A DNA stretch of 64,000 nucleotides, taken from NCBI GenBank assembly GCA_015178975.1, contig WHVD01000087.1, positions 248,001 to 312,000 of the forward strand, given 5' to 3'. The stretch comes from Hysterangium stoloniferum. Lineage: Eukaryota > Basidiomycota > Agaricomycetes > Hysterangiales > Hysterangiaceae. Both the position numbers and the translations under genes were made by a program. Positions 23,512 to 35,060 of this stretch are shown one piece after another (within the stretch, counting starts at the first letter, position 1; each line of letters starts with the position of its first letter). Below the pieces are notes generated by a model. The model saw only the letters and a list, made by a program, of their open reading frames with translations, searched no databases and was not told the DNA's origin.

Positions 23512-24071
23512 TGTTAAGTGCCGTGTCAGAACTTATTCTGGAACTATCGGGAAGTCACCGGGAAGTCGGAAACTCATGGATAGGGTCAGGACGTCGGCTT
23601 TAGCTTATGTGCTGTGCCTCTACGCAAACGCTCAATGTCCTTAATTTCAGAAGTAAAGTTTACGACGGAAGATATGGATATTCAGAGTTCCGAAGAGTTC
23701 CGAATATCGAGCGTACAGAAAGACGGGAGGAGGAATAAGAAACTAAGTCAATATCAGATCTAAGGTAAAGTACAAATTCGCGGAAACTAATATAAGTCTA
23801 CTCGTTATTGTACTACAAACTAAGACCATAATAAGACGGAAACGGAAGTGTTCTTAAAACGGAAATACAATAAGACATATTAGGGAGACAATATTCCGAA
23901 ATGGGAATACAACAAACAAACGAGTGAATACTTGTCAATGGACAAATTACCAAATGCGGAACAAGGAAGAATGCGGATGATACGGTAACTATGATGTTCC
24001 GTAGTCGGAGATTGGAGGTTGGAAGTTGGAGGTTGGAAGTTGGAGGTTGGAAGTCGGATATTGAAACATCC
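23512..24071 (-). repeat. Chromovirus LTR (3' for its strand)
   Basis: Aligns to 30453-31015. It contains the shared LTR core near 23605-23660. A 14-bp minisatellite (GGAGGTTGGAAGTT, three units) at about 24010-24053 is shorter and CG-richer in the partner LTR. The boundary on the internal side is approximate. Confidence 0.85.
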
Positions 24072-24247
24072 GGGTTAGGCCGAAATCCCATAGAGGCGAT
24101 TAGGTACTGAGTGATTGAAGCGACGGTTGATCATTATGTGTCATGAATTTTACGCAATTCTGGAGGTGAGAGTTTCGGCTGATGTTCTGAGTATAAAAAC
24201 CTCCAAATATTCGAATTAACATTTTTGTTTCTTTATCCACAACTTGT

Positions 24248-25402
24248 ATGTTGATTCGTCGGCCATTATTCATCACTACCCCGGAAGATTCAGATACTGA
24301 AATTGCCATTCTACAAAAAATGTCGAAGGTCGCAGAACTTCAACAAAAACGACAGAGGATGGAGGAGTTGAAGTGACGACAGGAGGATGAGGAAAAGGCA
24401 TTGATGCAGCAGTTGAAAGATGCGGAAGAGGCGGAAAAGTGGGAATTAGAGCGAGCGAAGGCGGAAAAGGAGAAGGAGTTGGCGAGGTTGCAGAAAGTAA
24501 TGGAGGATCAGAGGTTGAAGGAAGAAGAAGTGAAGAAGCAACGAGAGACTGAGGCAGCGGAAAAAAGTAAGGAGGTAAGGGAAGGAAAGGTAAGTCCAAT
24601 TCCATAAATTTCCGTGGTTCCAACCGATAACTGTTGCGTACAGCGAAAAGCCATGGAGGTGGAGGTAGAGGGAGAAGCTGGGCCTTCGAGTCCTAAAGTA
24701 AGTGCATCTGCAAAAGATTGGTATTTGACTAATCTTCCGAAACAGAAACAAAAGGTCAAGGCTCCGGAACGGATGGAAATTGTTCATGACACTCCGTGTC
24801 ATCGATGTTCCATACGGAACATGACGTGTTGGAAGCAGAAGGTAAAATGGGGTGGAACTTGCTATCCCTGCGTGGTCCTCAAACTTCCGTACACTCTTGC
24901 TGCGAAAAGGGTTCTGAAAGGTGAGAAGGCTCAGAAAGCTAACGACGTGGAAGGTTTGGGAACAGCTAGGGCTGCGGAAACTGAGGTGCTGAAAATGGAT
25001 AGTATGGGCATTGAGCTCCTCAAGGACACCGTCGACGTGTTGGTTTTTATCGGGATGGAAGTCATGAAAATGCGGGACACAATGGATCGCCATAATGATA
25101 TCCAGGAGAAAGGTTTCCGTTCGTTGATCCGGAATTTCCGGAGGCAAAACGAATTCCTAGAGAAGATAATGGTTAGCATTGGTGTCATTGTAGTATCCGA
25201 TAGGTTTTCCGATAAGGCATGGGAAAAGCCTAATGATCCGTTGGCGGAATGTGTCGAAAAAAGGTGGGCGTCAGGAAATGGGCCGGAAGAATCAGAGAGT
25301 GAGGATGAAGAGGTGCAGGATATGGTGGAAAGTGCGGAAATTGCGGATGATATGGGAGTGGAAATGGAAGGAGGATTTGGGGTGTCAGAGACTTTAAAAT
25401 AG
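24248..25402 (+). CDS. Convergent accessory ORF of the chromovirus
   Basis: Lies inside the chromovirus on the strand opposite to gag-pol, converging on the end of pol with about 100 bp between stops. The upstream part (about 24248-24590) encodes a long charged helix rich in Glu, Lys and Arg (for example KEKELARLQKVMEDQRLKEE), a probable coiled coil. A GTAAGT...ACAG pair around 24590-24648 suggests a short intron. The downstream 262-residue part (24614-25402) has a cysteine cluster CHRCSIRNMTCW...CYPC (residues about 62-85), suggestive of metal binding, then amphipathic helices and a strongly acidic tail (ESESEDEE). I do not recognise the family. Similar acidic-tailed ORFs lie at the same place in the chromovirus pieces ending at 61313 and 63683. 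Described as part of a fossil element. Confidence 0.65.
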
Positions 25403-25502
25403 TCCTAATAATATTTTTTTTTGACTTGCAAAACCTAAAACGAGTGTGATATCGGAAATGTCAGGAGTGTCGGAAACTGAACAGAAAGAAAACAGAAAAG
25501 TG

Positions 25503-28028
25503 TTAGAGTGATGATAAAGGTCCAGGTTTACTTGGATAAGCCGTGTGGAAATCAGTGACAATTTCCATAGCATGTCCTAGTTCTGTGGCCAATATCCATG
25601 AAGTTTCCTCGTCGGTACCTTCATAGCCTGCCCATTTGACTAAATAGAGCAATTTACAAGTATGTCGGCGATTGTCGATTTTAGAATCCAAAATTTCGGA
25701 AACTTCAAATTCGGGTTCTCCGTCAATAATGACCGGAGGGGACGGAGGTTGAATACGTTCCGGGATTTTGTTAGGAACACAGGGTTCTAACATGGAAACG
25801 TGGAAAATGGGGTGAACTGCTCACATACTATTGGGAAGTCGGAGAGTCCATGAGAGTGAACCGGCTTGTGCTATAATTTCAAAAGGTCCTAAGAATTTCT
25901 CAGCAAGTTTTTTAGAAGGTTGTGTAGTATGGAAAAATTGAGCTTTTACAAAAACCTGATCACCAATTTTAAAGTTAGGAGGTGGGATCCTGTTTTTGTC
26001 CACGGAACATTGATAATATTCCTGTGCAGAAGAAATAGCTTTCCGAAGTTCTTGATGTAATTCGTCGAGGTCAGTAATAAATTCTTGAGCACGGACAGAA
26101 GCCAAATCTCGTTCAGAATGTACGGTGAGATTTGGATTATAGCCTTTGTTGGCGAAAAAAGGAGATACGCCGGTAGTTGCATTCGGGGAGTTATTGTAGG
26201 TGAATTCCGCGATCAAGAGAAGGGATTTCCAATTGTCCTGTTGATAATTGCAATAGATGCGGAGATATTGTTCCAATGTTTGATTTACATGTTCCGTTTG
26301 TCCATCACCTTCCGGGTGATATCCCAAGGTGAAGTGTAATTTCATGTCGAGGGCTTTTCCGAGAGCCTGGAAGAAGTGGGAGACGAACTTGGAGCCTTGA
26401 TCGGAGGTTACGTGAGACGGAACTCCGTGTTTGGAAAATACGTGAATAATGAAAAGTTCCGCTAATTGTAAGGATGTGATTGTATCATGAGTGGGTATGA
26501 AAATGCCTTGTTTCGAGAATTGATCCACAACAACTAGAATGGATGTAAAGCCTTCGGAAGTTGGGAGTTGTTTGATAAAATCCATGGAAATTGAATTCCA
26601 GGGTTTTTCTGGTATCGGGAGTTGCTTGAGAAGGCCGTACGGCTTATGCCTCTGGGTTTTGGAGTGTAAGCAGGTGGTGCATGACTTACAGAACTGGGTT
26701 ACGAAATCTCGGAGGTTGGGCCATGTATATTCTCTACGGATTAAACCAAGAGTATTGTTAATGCCGTAATGTCCGGAGATTGGATGATCGTGTTTATACT
26801 GAAGTACGCAGAGTCGGAGATTGTTGGAATCTGGAACGTAGATACGTCCATCGAGACGGATAAAACCTTCAGAGTCCTGTGACCATCGGGGTTGGTCCGG
26901 ATTGTCAGGAACTTCTAGGTGTGGCTTGAGAGCCGGGTCGGAAGTGAGTGCGGAAAGGATATCTTGATGTAATTGCTCAATGTCCATAATCATGACGCTA
27001 CACATAATTGGATAGTAGAGGGAAGTTGCTCGGATAGATGTGGAAAGTTGTTGCATTGTAAAAACTGGTTTCAAGTTATGCGGATTAACAATGGCATAGT
27101 TACTTTCCCCCTCTTTAGGATAGGCGTCCCATCGTCGAGTCATGGCATCTGGTTTTCCACCAAGACGTCCAGGTCGGAAACGGATAATCATGTTGAAAGC
27201 AGAAAGGAATTCGGACCAGTGGGCTTGCTGGCGGGTTAAAAGTTTAGTGGTAGAAAAATATTCGAGATTTTTGTGATCAGTAACAACGTCAACGGGAGTT
27301 GAGGAACCTTCGAGATAATGGCGCCAATGTTTAAAAGCTTCAAAAATTGCCAAAAGCTCCTTATCATGAATGTTGTAGTTAAGTTTGGACACTTTCAGTG
27401 TCCGAGAAAGAAATGCAACTGGATGAATTTCACCGTCGGAATCTTGGATGGAAAGAATCACGGCAATTGCATAATCGGAAGCATCGGTTTCCACAATAAT
27501 TGGAACATCAGGTTTCCAATGGGAAAGGATCGGGGCAGAAGTGAAAGCATTTTTTAAAGTCTGGAAGGCGGATTGGCATTTATCGTCAAAGACCCATGGT
27601 TGAGTTTTACGGGTAAGATGAGTGAGTGGTACTGTAATATCCGAGTAGTTCCGAATAAAACGACAGTAAAAGTTGGCGAAACCTAAAAATGACTGAATAT
27701 CCTTGACTTTCCGTGGTTCGGGCCAATCACGGACAACTTGAACTTTGGTTTCATCCATACGGAGACCATCAGGTCTGATAATGAAACCTAAGTATTCAAT
27801 AGAATCCATGTCAAAGTAGCATTTTTTACTGTTGGCGAAAAGACCATTTTTACAGAGTCTTCGGAAAACTTCACGGACCTGTTCATCGTGGAGAGCGGGA
27901 TCCTCGGAAAATACCAAAATGTCGTCCAAATAGACTATAACACATATGTCAAGCATGTCGGAAAATATATCATTAACAAAACATTGAAAAGCGGAAGGGG
28001 CGTTGGTAAGGCCGAACGGCATAACCAA
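25503..28028 (-). CDS. Chromovirus pol: RT-RNase H-integrase-chromodomain (fossil)
   Basis: Polyprotein portion of the element at 23512-31015. A 735-residue open stretch (25821-28028) carries the RT active-site motif YLDDILVF, an RNase H domain with DASDYA and DKELLAIF, the integrase zinc-binding H-H-C-C region (HPISGHYG to CKSCTTC) and the catalytic integrase core with MDFIKQLP and SDQGSKF. After it, at 25503-25793, comes a chromodomain (KLLYLVKWAGYEGTDEETSW), which identifies it as a chromovirus. The upstream RT half and protease lie at 28030-29130. The element as a whole is broken. Confidence 0.92.
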
Positions 28029-29590
28029 CCATTCAAAGGATCCATAGCGAGTCCGAAAAGCAGTCTTTCATTCATCGCCCTCGGCAATTCGGACCAAATG
28101 ATAGGCATGTTTGAGGTCTATTTTGGTGTAGATCCGAGCTTTCTGTGGGGCATCGAGTAAATCGGTGATGAGTGGAAGTGGATACTTATCTTTCCATGTG
28201 ATGGAATTTAATCCTCTGAAATCGACACATAGTCGAAGAGAGCCATCCTTCTTTCAGACGAAAAGGACGGGTGCTCCATATGGAGACTTTGAGGGACGGA
28301 TAAAACCTATCGACAGATGTTCATCCAGGAACTCCCGAATAGACAAAAGTTCTGATTGGGATAACGGGTAAATAGGTCCTAATGGAGGGTTTGAACCGGG
28401 CTCAATATCGATTTTTAAGTTGTAAGGCCTATGTGGTGCAAGCCTGTCAGCTTTTTGCTTACTGAAAATGTCCGCGAAATCATGGTATTTTTCGGGAACT
28501 CCTTCCAGGTCGGCTTTTAGCTCAGATAATTCTGGAGTCACAAAACGTCCAGATGCTTCATCAACTTTTAAGCTGATCGAAAAACACTGCAAACCATCCA
28601 GTTTACTCGCCCTAACAAATGCCGAAGCATTGATGAGAGAGATTTTTGGAGGCGCGGAGGTTTCCGTAGAAGCCAGAGGTGCCATAGATACCGAAAAGGC
28701 GTTGGCCGGAAGAGACGCTGCAGGAGGAACCAAAGTGTCGGGAATCCAGAAATTAATACTGCCCAATACCCAGTCAATCAACGGATTATATCAGGTGAGC
28801 CAGTTGTATCCAAGAACTACCGAACAACTAGAGTCCAACTGTGTTACGAAAAAAGTAACCGTCTGGGATGTTCCACAAGGGAACCGGATAGACATGTTGC
28901 AGGCTTGGGTAATTGCCGTATTGCTAGTGCTGTCAAATAGATGCAAGGAAATTGCGGGAACAGAATGGAGTTTCAGATTATGTTTCGTGGCAAAGGTGGT
29001 ATCTACAAAACAGTGTGTGGAGCCGGAATCTATCAGAGCTCAGAACACTAAATTTCCAAGAAAGTCAGAAACAAGTTTTACAAATAATGAATCGGGATTA
29101 GAGAGAGCGGACGCATTGAGACGGATAACCTTGGAAACACGGAGAGAGTCAACACAACCCTCTGTCCGTGCAGATTCCGGAGGGTTGCTTACTCTTTTTT
29201 CGGCTCCGTGGTGGGTTTTTCCTTAGATGTTGTAGTCGTAGTGGAAGTTGCCACGTGGGCCTTGGAAGAGTTAGATTTAACGGTACAGTTGGAAACCTTG
29301 TGTCCGCCTTTCCCACAGAAAAGGCAGAGGTCGTTGTCCATACGTCATTGTTTCTCCTTCGGGGTGAGTTTACCATTGGTACCCAACAAATGGGAAATAT
29401 CGGGTTTGTCGGAAGTTGACTGTTTTTCCTTGTTGGATTTCTTGTCTTTCTTCCGGTCGGAGTTTGATTTGCCAGTATTAGTGCCAGAGTTGCCAGTGTT
29501 ATTGCCTGAGTTGTTGCCAGAAGACTTGCTAGTCGATGCCTTGTTGTTCTGAGAACGTTCCGTCAGGTTCTCTCGAGAAACCTCGGCTTT

Positions 29591-30418
29591 TCATTCCCAA
29601 TAATGGGCATCGGATGTTTGAGCTTTCATCCACATGAGTTGGAGAGTTTTCAGCTTTCCATCTTTGCAGATTTCGTCTTTAAGGTGTGACGGAAGTCCCA
29701 TATAGAAATGGTGTCTGAGGGCGGAATCATCCCATCCACATCGTGCGGCGAGGGTATTGAACTTGACAAGATAATCGGAAACTCGTTGATTGTCCTTTAT
29801 CTTGAGCGTCATTAATTCATTTTCCGCTTCACCGGATTGATCGTAAGGTCCGAAATTGGTTTCCAATTCTTCCACAAAAGCGTCCCAGTCATCAAGCCAT
29901 ACGGGTGTCTCGTCGGATAATCCAGATAGTCCGGGTTCGAACCAATCTTGAGCGGTATCCTTGAGATACGAGAGCGCGAAATCGACTTTTCGACTGTCAG
30001 ATTTAAATGCAGAGGGTTGATCACGGAAACTGAAATGGCATTGGAGAAGGAAATTCTTCAATTTTTTCGGATCCTTGCCGGTAAATGGTTCGGGTTCTTT
30101 GACTCCGGTGCGGGATGATTCTTTACTATCCTCAGCGGATTTCAAGTAGTCAGCAAATTTCACAATGGAGTTGATAAACAACATTTCAGTCGGTTCGTCG
30201 GAAGATTTCTTTTTTGATGTCTCTGGCTGATCTTCTGCTTCGTTGTCGGAAGTGTGGGGAACATTGGTGTCCTTTGTTACCTCGGTAACCTCCTCAGTAA
30301 CTTCTTCGACTGAAGCTGATGTTGTCGGCTGAAATGGGGTTTCAGGTTGGGTGGTGTAAAGTTGCAACGGGGATTGAAGTTGGGATGGTCCTTTGGCAGC
30401 TTTGCATTTGGGACCCAT
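29591..30418 (-). CDS. Chromovirus gag (275-residue ORF, fossil)
   Basis: Starts MGPKCKAAKGPSQLQ just inside the 5' LTR (LTR edge at 30453). The first about 80 residues are Thr/Glu/Ser-rich and disordered. The rest matches the fungal retrotransposon gag fold, with EPEPFTGKDPKKLKNFLLQC, AQDWFEPGL and MTLKIKDNQRVSDYLVKFN. A nucleocapsid-type knuckle CLFCGKGGHKVSNC lies downstream at about 29300-29345. Part of a fossil element. Confidence 0.88.
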   Translation of the reverse strand: MGPKCKAAKGPSQLQSPLQLYTTQPETPFQPTTSASVEEVTEEVTEVTKDTNVPHTSDNEAEDQPETSKKKSSDEPTEMLFINSIVKFADYLKSAEDSKESSRTGVKEPEPFTGKDPKKLKNFLLQCHFSFRDQPSAFKSDSRKVDFALSYLKDTAQDWFEPGLSGLSDETPVWLDDWDAFVEELETNFGPYDQSGEAENELMTLKIKDNQRVSDYLVKFNTLAARCGWDDSALRHHFYMGLPSHLKDEICKDGKLKTLQLMWMKAQTSDAHYWE

Positions 30419-30452
30419 GATGAGTGAGTCGCAGAGTTGAGATCTGATATAC

Positions 30453-31015
30453 TGTTAAGTGCCGTGTCGGAACTTATTCTGGAACCATCAGGAAGTCACC
30501 GGGAAGTCGGAAACTCGTGGATAGGGTCAGGACATCGGCTTCAGCTTATGTGCTGCGCCTCTACGCAAACGCTCAATGTCCTTAATTTCAGAAGTAAAGT
30601 TTATGATGGAAGATATGGATATTCAGAGTTCCGAAGAGTTCCAAATATCGAGCGTACAGAAAGATGGGAGGAGGAATAAGAAACTAAGTCGATATCAGAT
30701 CTAAGGTAAAGTACAAATTCGCGGAAACTAATATAAGTCTACTCGTTATTGTACTACAAACTAAGACCATAATAAGACAGAAACGGAAGTGTTCTTAAAA
30801 CGGAAATACAATAAGACATATTAGGGAGACAATATTCCAAAATGGGAATACAACAAACAAACGAGTGAATACTTGTCAATGGACAAATTACCAAATGCGG
30901 AACAAGGAAGAATGCGGATGATACGGTAACTATGATGTTCCGTAGTCGGAGATTGGAGGTCAGAAGTCGGAGGTCGGAAGTCGGATATTGAAACATCCGG
31001 GAACGGGTCGTAACA
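30453..31015 (-). repeat. Chromovirus LTR (5' for its strand), 563 bp
   Basis: TGTTAAG...TCGTAACA on the plus strand, adjoining the target duplication TCAGG at 31016-31020. The shared LTR core is at about 30530-30590. Differences from 23512-24071 are few and many are CG versus TG/CA. Confidence 0.9.
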
Positions 31016-31252
31016 TCAGGGTAACGTGTCAGCTACCATATAGGTAGCATTATCTGAACTACTGAACACTTCTGGCCTCGAACTATAACAGTCGAGGCCT
31101 CTACTCGAACTATCACACTCGTTGACTCCTTCATCATCTCGTGCTCTTTCTCTCACTTTCTCTTATACTGCACTGAATATGTCAATATTCTTCCTTTCTA
31201 CTCATTTTTTCGTATATAGAACGGTCAGAACTTCTGCCACTCTTCACAGTTG

Positions 31253-31709
31253 TTCACTCCCTTGTCATTATTCTCCAGCAATGGAGAATACTTCCAGATA
31301 TGTTCTATTGTATTTTCAGATTAGTAGTACAATTAACAGATAATCTATATAACCTTCCATAGTCATGTACTTACTCTCCAGTTTGTATCTCAAATTAGTC
31401 TAATCTACTCCAGTTCTCTTTCTGCCTGCTCAATGTCTGGAACTCCTCAGAACTCCAGGTATCTACACCTTTCATGTAATAATCCATCACCTTGAAATAA
31501 GGACACCCAAATGTGTGTATGAGGATGCAGCACATAAGCTGAAGCCAAGTCCTTCTCATATCCTGGTAATATTCTGATACCGCCCAGACAACTTTCCAGA
31601 AACCCCATGGACTATTCTCTGGACTATCATTTGGGAAATTTCCAGACTATTTCTAGAAATCCCTGGAATATCCACTGGAAAACCTGGGTAAATTTCCTGC
31701 ACTTAACAT
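31253..31709 (-). repeat. CpG-poor LTR relic
   Basis: On the minus strand it begins TGTTAAGTGCAGG (ending at 31709) and carries the shared core (about 31490-31560). The other edge near 31253 is uncertain. Depleted in CpG, so old. It abuts a Copia integrase fragment. Confidence 0.55.
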
Positions 31710-32235
31710 TATGCTAGTGCCATGCAGAATATCTTGGATGCATTGACTGGGTTTGCAGGTACATTTGCTTTGCTCAGGCTGCTTTTGACTGCCAGCTTTG
31801 GATTCATTTACAGTGGCTGGAGGTGGTGGTTTGTTGGTAAACATATTCTTTGCATGTGCTGTCATCCCAGTAAGTTGCCAATTCTCCCCCTTGAGATGAG
31901 AGGCTGACACATCAAAGTCATCATAATACATGTTCTGCTTGACTATCACAGACTTCATATTGGGCCAATATACACAGATGTTGTTGCTTCGGATCTTTTC
32001 TCTCCATTCACACAAATTTTTAAAATATCACTTTCTTTGAAAATGGCTGCAAAAGGGATCATATCACTCACCACCTTTGTAGTGATCCTATTAAGCAGAA
32101 AAATAATGTAGTGAGCTGCCTCACCCCATAAGAATTTTGGTAATCCACTAGGATGTAACAAGGCTCAAATACACTCAAGAATGGTGCATTTCTGATGCCC
32201 TGCAATGACATTATGCTGTGAAATATCATGTACAG
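31710..32235 (-). mobile_element. Copia integrase fragment (fossil)
   Basis: The minus strand reads MLHPSGLPKFLWGEAAHYII, the end of the Copia integrase core, and then a region resembling the post-integrase segment with NMYYDDFDVSASHL. It is CpG-depleted and broken in several places. No LTR can be assigned to it with confidence. Confidence 0.8.
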
Positions 32236-33062
32236 CGATTTTTTGTTCAGTACCTTTCTGTGAAGTTCCATTCCTGGAGACCCATGGAGTATTTCCTGGA
32301 TATCATATCAGGTTCCGAAGCATCTTCCAGACTAGTATCAAGATCCAGAATCCACCAGAACCGGACCCTCATCCCTCAAGTACCCTTCAACTCAAATCCC
32401 ATTCTGGTATTACTCTTCCCTTTGACAGTTGACTTCTCTGCATATCCTGAGTCATTTCCCAGCCTGGACTTCCAGTCAGACTCCCAGTGTTTATTCTAGA
32501 AACCTTGTGTTAGGATCCATTTCCGGATAGTATTGTTACATTCCATTCCTGGAAACTTCAATCTTCCATAACTTCCTGATACAACTTCCATCCATGGAAC
32601 ATTTCTAGTTTCCAAACTTCTGAACCTCACCCTTGTTCTGTATTTGGTAACTTATCTATTGATGTTACAACTCATTCCCGGATACTTCAATCCTCCATAA
32701 TTATCCATAACTTCCAACCCAACTTCCATTCATGGAACATTTATAGTTTCCATATTTCTGAACCTCATCCTTGTTCCACATTTGGTAACTTGTCAGTTGA
32801 CAAATATTCACTTGTTTGTTTATTGTATTCCTGTTTTGGAATATTTCCTTAGTCCATCTTATTGTACTCCCATTTCAGAATCTTCATCCTAATCTGTCTT
32901 ATTTAACACAGACTCAGCATCTGCAGCAAATATACCCTTACTCTTGGAATTGGAATCCATAGCAGCATTAGCTGATCCACTGGTTCTTTTTGGTTCATCA
33001 TTCTCTTATATTCCTTGGGTCTGGGTCAGGCATCCTGTTTGTGACATTTCTTGTGGCAATTT
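32236..33062 (-). repeat. Decayed LTR of the chromovirus family
   Basis: The stretch about 32780-32890 matches the reverse complement of the LTR at 23512-24071 (CTTGTTCCACATTTGGTAAC, then an AATATTCACTTGTTTGTTTA-like run) with CG positions changed to TG or CA. A unit of about 130 bp (about 32530-32660) is repeated at about 32660-32795. Edges unclear; an old, tandemly duplicated LTR fragment. Confidence 0.6.
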
Positions 33063-33960
33063 GTTAAGATCTAAGCTGGGAAGAGGGGGAATGCTCTAGT
33101 CAGAGGGCTGATGATGGGAAACGAGTTAATCAGGGGGCCAACAATAGAGATTGTACTAGTTGGGAGGTCTGATTCTATAACCATAGTGGAGCTTGGCTTC
33201 AACTTATGTGTTGCACCCTTGCACAAACTGTCAGAATGCTCCAGTATTTCAAACAGAGCAGATAGTATGATATGAGCAAAAGTCAACACTTCGCTTAATT
33301 GACCACCACTCTTAAGGAGTATAGCAGTGAGGAAAAAGGTGAAAAACTAAGAGAGGCTAATATAAGTTGATATTCAAACCAAATAACTGTAGTGTACATG
33401 AAAAGAGCTTTATACTACATTGAGATGGGTGATTGGAAGGCTGATCAAAGAAAGTGAAGTGTAGGACAGATCACAGGGAAATGATGATGAAGTGGGGAGA
33501 TATAGAAACTAGTGCACATATGGTACTAAGAAACAATACTAGGTGGCAAATAAGAGTATACATAGAGATGGAAATGGAGGAATGGGTGGAGCAGAGATGG
33601 AATGGGGCAGGAATATACTATAAACAAGTATTGGGGGTGCTGTGAGGGGTAATGACATGGGCAGAGGTTCAGAGAATGAGAAGATGATGTTTTTCTAGTG
33701 AGAAACAAGTTGCAAGGGGCCGAAATGATGGGATTCAAACACAGTTCCAGCACATACTGTGGGGGTTTTATTTTTGCAGTTGTTAGCCTCCTTTTTTCCT
33801 GATGAACTAGCAAATAATAATTCATCCTTCTGCTTTCCTGAACATCTGGTTCACAATGTCTTCTGATGCTTGAATTCTTCAGAGATAATCATAATGAGTT
33901 TGTCTGGTAAAATTGTACCAGTAGGGCTCCACATCTGTGCCACTGCTAACTGACTTGAAG
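33063..33960 (+). repeat. LTR-like relic with the shared core
   Basis: Begins TGTTAAGATC at about 33063 and has a decayed shared core at about 33185-33255. The downstream sequence is purine-rich and CpG-poor. The right edge is unclear. No coding sequence recognised. Confidence 0.45.
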
Positions 33961-34379
33961 CAAAGTTAGATAAATTATAGGGAGAGATAAAATAATAGTA
34001 GATCAGTAATCTTCTTCTTCTATGTCTACTCCCACAGAAGGTTTGTTCGATGTCGGGATACCTGGGGGATCACAGTGCGAGGACTCTCAACACTAGGAGC
34101 GAAAGCCACTTAGGATTGAGCAGGTAGAACTAAAGATGGGTGATATAACTAGGTATCCAGATGAGGCTCTACTCCCATCTGGCTGTAACTATACACTAGA
34201 ATACATGGTCTGTGCACTGGTCTGTGCAGCGAACGTGTGTGCGCAGCATGGAACTAGGTGAACACTAAACTATATATAACAATCACATGTGAACCGGTTC
34301 ACGGAAATAGGCAGTCACAAGACGAGGTATGGTGTAATACTAATTGTATGTCACCATACTCTAATAAAGTTAACTCTTC
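33961..34379. repeat. LTR-like stretch with retained CpG
   Basis: AT-rich with a run of TATAT and GATAAAATAATAG words. It resembles part of 21060-21840 in word content (ACTAGAATACAT...GTGTGTGCGC). Adjacent to the Copia gag fragment at 34380-34816, so it may be an LTR of that element. Edges undefined. Confidence 0.35.
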
Positions 34380-34816
34380 TCATTTAACTTGCGGAGCATT
34401 GAGAAGCTCCCAAACATTAGCTTTCTCCACACACCACATCTCAAGGAATTGCATTCTCAACTCCATCTGCACATAAGCACCATTTTCTGCATATTCAGAA
34501 ACAATGGAGTCCCAGCATTCCTTCACAATTTTCTTGGAATGCACCCTCATAAAGTGGAAATGTTTGGGGTGGGCAGAGATGTGGCTGATGTCGCATTTTT
34601 GTCCCACAATGCAATTGTGGCTGACTCTTCTTCACTGTGTTTTGATGGTACAGAAGTTGGCCACAGGGTAGTGCCTTCAAAATAACCCCAGAAACCTTTC
34701 GCTTCAACAGCATCTTGAGAATGGGCCACAAATATAGCCCAGTTCACACCGCTGCTGTCAAGCTTGGGATCTGTAGATGAGAGGGAGTTGGACAAGGAAG
34801 TAGCTGTAGTGGTCAT
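34380..34816 (-). mobile_element. Copia gag fragment (fossil)
   Basis: The ORF starting at 34816 begins with a short disordered leader, followed by VNWAIFVAHSQDAVEAKGFW, typical of the N-terminal Copia gag domain. Further on, in the 34380-34607 part, it reads AYVQMELRMQFLEM and VWELLN, also typical of Copia gag. A few breaks. No polymerase is attached. Confidence 0.78.
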
Positions 34817-34869
34817 TTCGAAGTATCAACTATGTACAGTATAGCACGGGGTCCAATAACCTGCGAGAA

Positions 34870-35060
34870 ACAAGAGTGCTGGATACAAATAATAACTCAG
34901 TATTTGCATGGTAGATGCCAAAGGACTATATATTGGTTTACCTAGATACAAATAATAACTAGATAATGCAAAAAGCAAAGAAACTAAGTAAAGGTCAATA
35001 ACAAGTATCTCACTTCAGTATTTACACAGTAGATGCCAAATGACTAAGGTGAGGCTAACT
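34870..35060. repeat. Imperfect duplication at the left edge of P450 segment 2
   Basis: The word CAGTATTT..GTAGATGCCAAA..ACTA occurs twice (about 34900-34925 and 35010-35045), with an ATACAAATAATAACT word repeated between. A third version starts the corresponding segment at about 41450. It probably belongs to the duplicated segment's left boundary. Confidence 0.5.

Larger units (their letters stand above)
23512..31015 (-). mobile_element. Ty3/Gypsy chromovirus, nested, 5-bp TSD
   Basis: Fossil, but nearly full length (7.5 kb) with TG...CA ends and the 5-bp target duplication TCAGG (23507-23511 and 31016-31020). LTRs are at 30453-31015 (5' for its own strand) and 23512 to about 24071. In minus-strand order: gag (30418-29591), a CCHC knuckle region (about 29300-29345), protease region (about 28800-29130), then RT, RNase H, integrase and a terminal chromodomain ending at 25503. 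An opposite-strand accessory ORF occupies 24248-25402. It carries roughly half a dozen breaks and is not intact. CpG is well preserved and the LTRs are close, so it is among the youngest insertions here. The inner edge of the left LTR differs from its partner and is uncertain. Confidence 0.92.
18906..31250 (+). mobile_element. LTR-bounded element with orphan ORF, 3' LTR split by a chromovirus
   Basis: Fossil LTR element. The 5' LTR runs about 18906-19382 (TGTGAGG...CTTCACA). The 3' LTR starts at 23266, is interrupted after 23511, and resumes at 31021-31250. A purine tract with GGGGGGCAC immediately precedes the 3' LTR, as expected for plus-strand priming. The interior (about 19383-23265) carries one long ORF at 19467-20786 and no visible reverse transcriptase or integrase, so the element looks non-autonomous. 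Without the inserted chromovirus it would be about 4.8 kb. The LTR pair is only slightly diverged. Confidence 0.75.

Noticed and set aside
24446-25147. 233-codon minus-strand ORF in the chromovirus
   Set aside because: Shadow of the plus-strand accessory ORF with coiled coil and Cys cluster; composition (long runs of Leu, Phe and Ser) is that of a complement of Glu/Lys-rich coding.
23512-31015. Possibility that the chromovirus is intact
   Set aside because: Several breaks in gag-pol and an altered inner edge of one LTR; treated as a fossil.
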